Below are positions 59,613 through 64,000 of a DNA stretch of 64,000 nt, piece after piece. The notes beneath the pieces are model-generated. The model did no database searches and was not told where the DNA came from. It saw only the letters and a program-made list of their open reading frames with translations. Both the position numbers and the translations under genes were made by a program. The stretch is from an uncultured Lachnospiraceae bacterium (GTDB lineage: Bacteria; Bacillota; Clostridia; Lachnospirales; Lachnospiraceae). The stretch lies in NCBI GenBank assembly GCA_900549665.1, contig URPH01000012.1, forward strand, positions 1-64,000. Direction: 5' to 3'. Each line of letters opens with the position of its first letter. Position 1 is the stretch's first letter.

Positions 59613-60533
59613 ATGAGGTTAATTACACGTTCAGATTTTGATGGACTTGCATGCGGCGCATTATTAAAGGAAGCCGGCATCATCGACACTTGGAAATTTG
59701 CACATCCCAAAGATCTTCAGGACGGACTGGTGGAGGTCAACGAAAATGACTGTCTTGCCAATGTTCCTTTTGTGGAAGGCTGCGGCTTGTGGTTTGATCA
59801 TCATTCCAGCGAGCACGAAAGACTGGCCTTGGAAGGCAAGTACAAAGGCGAAAGCCGTATCACCCCCTCCTGTGCGAGAATTATTTATGAATATTACGGC
59901 GGAAAAGAGCGTTTTCCCCAGTTTGACGATATGATGGCTGCTGTTGACAAGGTTGATTCCGGCAATCTGACTATTGAAGAGATTCAGAATCCCCAGGGCT
60001 GGATCTTAATCGGATTTCTGATGGATCCCAGAACCGGTCTCGGACGTTTCCGCAACTTTACGATTTCCAACTACCAGCTGATGGAAAAACTGATCGACGC
60101 ATGCCGCACCATGTCAACAGATGAGATTTTATCGCTTTCCGATATTCAGGAACGTATTGAGGTCTACAACGAACAGACAGAAAAATTCAAAGAAATGGTA
60201 CATACCTACAGCTGGGTAAAGGGCAATGTCATTGTTACTGACTTAAGAGGCATAGATCCGATCTATACCGGCAACCGCTTTATGATCTACAGCATGTTCC
60301 CCAAGCAGAATATTTCAGCCTGGATCGTCAGCGGTAAAGGCGGCAACGGCTGTTCGGCAGCAGTAGGATACAGCATCTTAAATAAAACAAGCAATGTCAA
60401 TGTCGGAAGCCTGATGCTCAAATACGGCGGCGGCGGACACAAAAAAGTCGGTACCTGCCAGTTTTCCGATGACAATATGGAAACAGAGCTTCCCAAAATG
60501 TTAGATGAGCTTTGCGCCTTAGCCAACGGCTGA
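59613..60533 (+). CDS. DHH family phosphoesterase
   Basis: This 306-residue soluble protein has RSDFDGLACGALL (first metal motif), WFDHHSSEHER (DHH motif), AAVDKVDSGNL and a DHHA1-type end LKYGGGGHKKVGTCQF. The family splits phosphodiester or phosphoanhydride bonds in substrates such as nanoRNA, cyclic dinucleotides or polyphosphate; the target is not set by sequence. The ATG at 59613 has AAGGAG 8 nt upstream. Confidence 0.88.
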   Translation: MRLITRSDFDGLACGALLKEAGIIDTWKFAHPKDLQDGLVEVNENDCLANVPFVEGCGLWFDHHSSEHERLALEGKYKGESRITPSCARIIYEYYGGKERFPQFDDMMAAVDKVDSGNLTIEEIQNPQGWILIGFLMDPRTGLGRFRNFTISNYQLMEKLIDACRTMSTDEILSLSDIQERIEVYNEQTEKFKEMVHTYSWVKGNVIVTDLRGIDPIYTGNRFMIYSMFPKQNISAWIVSGKGGNGCSAAVGYSILNKTSNVNVGSLMLKYGGGGHKKVGTCQFSDDNMETELPKMLDELCALANG

Positions 60534-60593
60534 TCCTGTTTGTACTGACATTTTCCAATTCAGATAATACAGATCTATAAAAGACAAACAAAG

Positions 60594-60621
60594 CCGGATG
60601 TAAATTTACATCCGGTTTTTT
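60594..60621. terminator. Terminator between the DHH phosphoesterase gene and fabZ
   Basis: A perfect 22-bp palindrome (CCGGATGTAAA with TTTACATCCGG, 60594-60604 and 60605-60615) has T6 on the plus strand; the minus-strand side is also T-rich (CTTTGTTTG), so both convergent genes may use it. Confidence 0.85.
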
Positions 60622-60639
60622 ATACATGTTAGGAATTAT

Positions 60640-61071
60640 TCAGTTACCTATTGCAAATGTCAATTCCGCTTTACATACCAGCTTGCCATCCACATAAGCC
60701 TTGGCATCACCGATTCCGACAGGTCCTTTCATACGGATAATCTCCGTCTCCAGCATCAAAACATCTCCCGGTCTGACCATTCCCTTAAATCTGGCTTCCT
60801 TGATCCCGCCAAAATAAGCTATTTTACCTTTATTTTCCGGCATACTCAGAATGGCAACTGCACCGACCTGCGCCAGTGCTTCGATGATCAGTACCCCCGG
60901 CATAACCGGTTCCTCAGGAAAATGACCCGCAAAAAACGGTTCATTGTAGGATACACATTTTTTGCCGACTGCCTTTACTCCGGCTTCCAGCTCCTCTATG
61001 GTGTCGATCAGCATAAACGGCTGTCTGTGCGGTATGATATTCAAAATTTCTTTTGTTGTTAATACTGACAT
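60640..61071 (-). CDS. fabZ: 3-hydroxyacyl-ACP dehydratase FabZ
   Basis: This 143-residue hotdog-fold enzyme removes water from 3-hydroxyacyl-ACP. The catalytic His is in FFAGHFPEEPVMPGVLIIEALAQ, with the acidic residue in that same helix; the N-terminus KEILNIIPHRQPFMLID is diagnostic. It begins one base after the acpP stop, so the two are coupled in a fatty-acid synthesis unit. Confidence 0.96.
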   Translation of the reverse strand: MSVLTTKEILNIIPHRQPFMLIDTIEELEAGVKAVGKKCVSYNEPFFAGHFPEEPVMPGVLIIEALAQVGAVAILSMPENKGKIAYFGGIKEARFKGMVRPGDVLMLETEIIRMKGPVGIGDAKAYVDGKLVCKAELTFAIGN

Positions 61072-61072
61072 C

Positions 61073-61306
61073 TTATGCTTCTACGCCTTTGCTCTTCATA
61101 TATTCAATAACGCTGCCTACTGTTGTCAGTCCTTCCAGATCTTCTGAAGGGATCTCAACACCATACTCCTCTTCAAAAGCCATAACCAACTCAAATAAAT
61201 CCAGTGAATCTGCTCCTAAATCATCTTTGAAGGATGTATCCTCTGTAATAGTGGATCCATCAACATTAAGCTGTTCCGCAATAATTTCAATTACTCTTTC
61301 TAACAT
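61073..61306 (-). CDS. acpP: Acyl carrier protein
   Basis: This 77-residue acidic four-helix protein carries the phosphopantetheine Ser in DDLGADSLDLFELVMAFEE (Ser at about residue 35). SD AAGGAG stands 8-9 nt before the ATG. No recognisable FapR site was found upstream. It is followed directly by fabZ. Confidence 0.97.
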   Translation of the reverse strand: MLERVIEIIAEQLNVDGSTITEDTSFKDDLGADSLDLFELVMAFEEEYGVEIPSEDLEGLTTVGSVIEYMKSKGVEA

Positions 61307-61395
61307 GTCTGTCTCTCCTTTTTATTGATCTTATATATCCGTTTGTGATATATCCGGTACACGTCAACAGTGCTTTGACAATCGAAAGTATATTA

Positions 61396-62256
61396 TCAAC
61401 TATCTTCATTGTCAATATCTTTTAGAAGATATTTATAAACTTCTCTCTTGGAAATTCCTCTGTCCCTGGCGACCGCCTTCATACATTCTTTGCGTTCAAG
61501 ACCCTTTTTTTCATACATTTCCATATGCTCTTCTATGGAAATTTCCTGCCAGTCCGTCTGCTTTTCCTTTTCTTTATCTCCTAAGCTTTTTCCCTCTATG
61601 ACCAGTACATACTCGCCCCTGGGAGCTTCCTTTTCATAGTAGCAGATGCTTTCGGCTAATGTTGTGGGCATAACCTCTTCAAATTTTTTGGTAAGCTCAC
61701 GACACAGGGTGATCCTGCGGTCCCCCAGTGTATCAAAAAGCTCCTGAAGCGTTTTTTTCAGATGATGCGGTGCTTCATAGAGGATAATCGTACGTGTCTC
61801 TTCTGAAAGCTCTTTCAGGATCATTCCCCGCTCTTTCTTGTCAGCGGGCAAAAATGCTTCAAAGCAAAATCTTCTGGTCTTTAATCCCGACAGTGTCAGT
61901 GCCGTAATGCAGGCACAGGCTCCCGGAAGGCTTGTAACGCGGATACCCTCCTGCATGCACATCTGTACCAGTACCTCTCCCGGATCGGAAACAGCCGGGG
62001 TCCCGGCATCTGTGACCAGCGCGATATTCTGTCCTTCCTTCAGTTTGGCAATCAGCGTATAAGCCTTTTCCACTTTATTATATTCATGATAGCTTGTCAT
62101 AGGTGTCCGTATTTGAAAATGATTCAAAAGACGGATACTGTTGCGCGTATCTTCCGCCGCAATCAGATCAACCTGTCCGAGTGTCTCAACAACACGCGGT
62201 GTCATATCACCAAGATTGCCGATCGGGGTCGCGCACAGATACAAAATTCCACTCAT
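61396..62256 (-). CDS. rsmI: 16S rRNA (cytidine-1402-2'-O)-methyltransferase
   Basis: This 286-residue SPOUT-unrelated tetrapyrrole-methylase-fold enzyme has SILYLCATPIGNLGDMTPR-type N-terminus (GILYLCATPIGNLGDMT), AEDTRNSIRLL, LVTDAGTPAVSDPG and YEAPHHLKKTL, all typical of RsmI. A C-terminal extension (about 230-286) holds helix-turn-helix-like KREVYKYLL. It follows trmN6 in a conserved order. Confidence 0.95.
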   Translation of the reverse strand: MSGILYLCATPIGNLGDMTPRVVETLGQVDLIAAEDTRNSIRLLNHFQIRTPMTSYHEYNKVEKAYTLIAKLKEGQNIALVTDAGTPAVSDPGEVLVQMCMQEGIRVTSLPGACACITALTLSGLKTRRFCFEAFLPADKKERGMILKELSEETRTIILYEAPHHLKKTLQELFDTLGDRRITLCRELTKKFEEVMPTTLAESICYYEKEAPRGEYVLVIEGKSLGDKEKEKQTDWQEISIEEHMEMYEKKGLERKECMKAVARDRGISKREVYKYLLKDIDNEDS

Positions 62257-62330
62257 AATATTTCCTAATCTTTTTTAAATGATATCTATCAGGGTCAAAA
62301 GCTGCTTTGCAGCGGAGCAATTCGTGGAGA

Positions 62331-63095
62331 TCAAATTTTCTCCCTGTCATCGTATTCCGGCGGCTTGTATATATCATAGATCTCATCCGTATATACACCG
62401 GGACTTTTGTATACAATGAGCGGCGGCTCAATCTCAATACGTGATCTGGCTCCCTTTTTGGCTTCAATCAATACCATATTGGGCTCTTTATCCACATAGG
62501 GATGTACAAATTTCATCCGTTTGGGTTCTAACCGGTATTTTGTCAAGGTTCCGAACAATTCCACAAGACGGAAGGGTCTGTGCACAAGATAAAACGTCCC
62601 ACCCGGCTTTAAAACCCCGGCAGTCTCCCTTGCCACATCCTCAAAAGTACACAATACCTCGTGTCTGGCAATCGTCCTGCTCTCATTATCACCGGTCAGA
62701 CCGTGCGCTCCTATCATATACGGTGGATTACAGGTCACAACATCAAAACTGCTTTTACCAAAAATTTGGGAAGCATTTTTGATATCTCCCTCAACAATAT
62801 CAATCTTTTTTTCCAGTCCGTTATGACCGACGCTCCTCTTCGCCATATCGGCACTTTCCTGCTGTATTTCAAGTCCGGTCAGATGCGCTGCCCCGGTTTT
62901 TGCCTCCAAAAGAATGGGGATGATCCCTGTTCCGGTTCCCAGATCCAGTACAACATCCCCATCCTTGATCCTTGCAAAACCGGTCAGAAGAACAGCATCG
63001 ATACCAAAGCAAAACCTCTTGGGATCCTGTATGATCTGATATCCCCTGCGCCCCAGGTCATCCAGTCTTTCTCCCTCTTTTATCTTAGTCATCAT
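62331..63095 (-). CDS. trmN6: tRNA1(Val) (adenine37-N6)-methyltransferase
   Basis: This 254-residue class I methyltransferase has the SAM loop VLDLGTGTGIIPILL and the catalytic NPPY in VVTCNPPYMIGAHG, typical of the YabB/TrmN6 group, which methylates A37 of tRNA-Val in E. coli; the exact tRNA here may differ. It overlaps the ricT gene by 11 bp, and two consecutive ATG codons are possible starts. Confidence 0.9.
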   Translation of the reverse strand: MMTKIKEGERLDDLGRRGYQIIQDPKRFCFGIDAVLLTGFARIKDGDVVLDLGTGTGIIPILLEAKTGAAHLTGLEIQQESADMAKRSVGHNGLEKKIDIVEGDIKNASQIFGKSSFDVVTCNPPYMIGAHGLTGDNESRTIARHEVLCTFEDVARETAGVLKPGGTFYLVHRPFRLVELFGTLTKYRLEPKRMKFVHPYVDKEPNMVLIEAKKGARSRIEIEPPLIVYKSPGVYTDEIYDIYKPPEYDDREKI

Positions 63096-63993
63096 CCAGT
63101 TTTGAATGTCCTTCCTGACGTTCCAGTTTCTCCAATGCCCTCAGTTCGGCATCGTTGACATCAACCTTTTCCTTGCGGTGATGGCGTTTAAACCGCAGTT
63201 CCTCTACATGATATTCTACGATGTCCTTTTCATCATCATTGTCCACAATGACCTTGACAAGCTGACGAAGTACATTAACACTGTGTACATCACCCCGTTT
63301 TCCGTCCGGTGTTGTTACATGGTCTCCGACATTGGGAAGCTTACGGTTCAACTCTTCATAGGTTTCTTCTTCATTTTTGAGACAACACATCAGTCTGCCG
63401 CACACACCGGATATCTTGGTCGGATTCAGCGACAGATTCTGCTCCTTTGCCATTTTAATCGAAACCGGTGCAAACTCGGACAAAAATGTATGGCAGCACA
63501 AAGGGCGTCCGCAGATACCGATACCACCCATGATCTTGGTTTCATCCCTTACACCGATCTGCCTTAGCTCAATCCTTGTTTTGAAAACAGATGCCAGATC
63601 CTTGACAAGCTCTCTGAAATCAATTCGTCCGTCTGCTGTAAAATAAAATAAAATTTTGTTGTTATCAAAGGTGTATTCTGTATCGACCAGCTTCATTTTT
63701 AAGCCGTGCTTCTGGATTTTTTCAAGACAGATCTTAAAAGCTGACTTTTCCTTTTCCAGATTATCCGCCTGCTGCCTTTCATCATAAGCAGATGCAATAC
63801 GCAAAACCGGTTTGAGCGGCTGGTTGATCTTATCATCATTCAATTCCTGAATTCCACTTACAACGGTACCATATTCAAGTCCTCTTGCGGTCTCCACAAT
63901 GACATGGTCGCCTTTTTTTATAGAAAGCTCCCTGGGGTCGAAAAAATATACCTTTCCCGCGGTTCGAAACCGTACTCCTATTATTTTTCGCAT
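63085..63993 (-). CDS. ricT: PSP1-domain protein RicT (YaaT)
   Basis: This 302-residue PSP1-domain protein is of the RicT (YaaT) type. Cys residues in GICGRPLCCHTFL and GVCGRLMCC bind Fe-S in the RicAFT complex, which affects RNase Y in Bacillus. The C-terminal tail is Arg/Lys/Asp-rich. Here it heads ricT-trmN6-rsmI; its SD lies at the window edge, so the start is taken from the reading frame. Confidence 0.93.
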   Translation of the reverse strand: MRKIIGVRFRTAGKVYFFDPRELSIKKGDHVIVETARGLEYGTVVSGIQELNDDKINQPLKPVLRIASAYDERQQADNLEKEKSAFKICLEKIQKHGLKMKLVDTEYTFDNNKILFYFTADGRIDFRELVKDLASVFKTRIELRQIGVRDETKIMGGIGICGRPLCCHTFLSEFAPVSIKMAKEQNLSLNPTKISGVCGRLMCCLKNEEETYEELNRKLPNVGDHVTTPDGKRGDVHSVNVLRQLVKVIVDNDDEKDIVEYHVEELRFKRHHRKEKVDVNDAELRALEKLERQEGHSKLDDD

Positions 63994-64000
63994 AACTGTC

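Overview
The window looks like a chromosomal segment of an anaerobic, spore-forming Clostridia, most likely Lachnospiraceae. The evidence is a bacterial-type F1Fo ATP synthase operon, spore genes (spmA/spmB, cwlD, an SleL-like GH18), a large SRP RNA of the Bacillus/Clostridia type, a 2[4Fe-4S] ferredoxin, a DUF1858 redox-disulfide protein, several diguanylate cyclases, and Lachnospiraceae-type families (DUF4867, DUF6128). Most genes lie on the minus strand. I saw no tRNA, rRNA, insertion sequence, prophage or CRISPR array.

Layout. 1-7453 (-): complete atp operon (two AtpI/AtpZ-like proteins, then a, c, b, delta, alpha, gamma, beta, epsilon) with a promoter and a terminator; the c subunit carries residues of a Na+ site. 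7718-16269: a DUF402 gene (+), then a minus-strand run with a CwlO/SleB-like wall hydrolase, comEB, upp, rpiB, Sua5, cwlD (with a sigma-E-like promoter) and a GH18 spore hydrolase, then mecA (+). 16363-20594 (-): DUF1858, a cytidylate-kinase-like gene, a polar amino-acid ABC importer and a C26 amidohydrolase with an attenuator-like leader. 20863-27312: ferredoxin (+), then gdpP-rplI-dnaB and rpsF-ssb-rpsR, DUF951 and a sirtuin. 27375-34724: c-di-GMP and sensory genes: a chemoreceptor, a six-gene operon with a PilZ protein and a GGDEF cyclase, a YczE-like membrane protein and another GGDEF cyclase.

34821-43232: FabV, then a pentose-use locus. A LacI-family regulator (+) is divergent from xylB - DUF4867 - fucose-isomerase-fold enzyme - split transketolase. 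Palindromes rich in GTGCAC sit on the divergent promoters, and a long structured leader with a 185-bp palindrome precedes the transketolase pair. 43288-49648: SRP RNA, tadA with a charged N-terminal extension, a DUF6128 protein with an eight-copy pentapeptide repeat, a CdaR-type regulator, a stand-alone sugar-ABC ATPase, a third GGDEF cyclase and a GNAT enzyme. 49879-53759 (-): metG, an alpha/beta hydrolase and a DUF1002 protein. 53919-54108: a second long inverted repeat, followed by a DUF885 metallopeptidase (+). 56241-59370 (-): spmA-spmB (sigma-E-like promoter), an AEC transporter and an NdpA-like nucleoid protein. 59613-63993: a DHH phosphoesterase (+), acpP-fabZ and ricT-trmN6-rsmI.

The least explained items are the two long palindromic elements (one forming most of the transketolase leader), the operator architecture and undefined substrate of the pentose locus, a GIY-YIG gene with no canonical start that preserves its first motif, and the repeat-bearing DUF6128 protein. 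Start sites were re-chosen by Shine-Dalgarno (SD) spacing where the longest reading frame was implausible; promoter calls are by eye.
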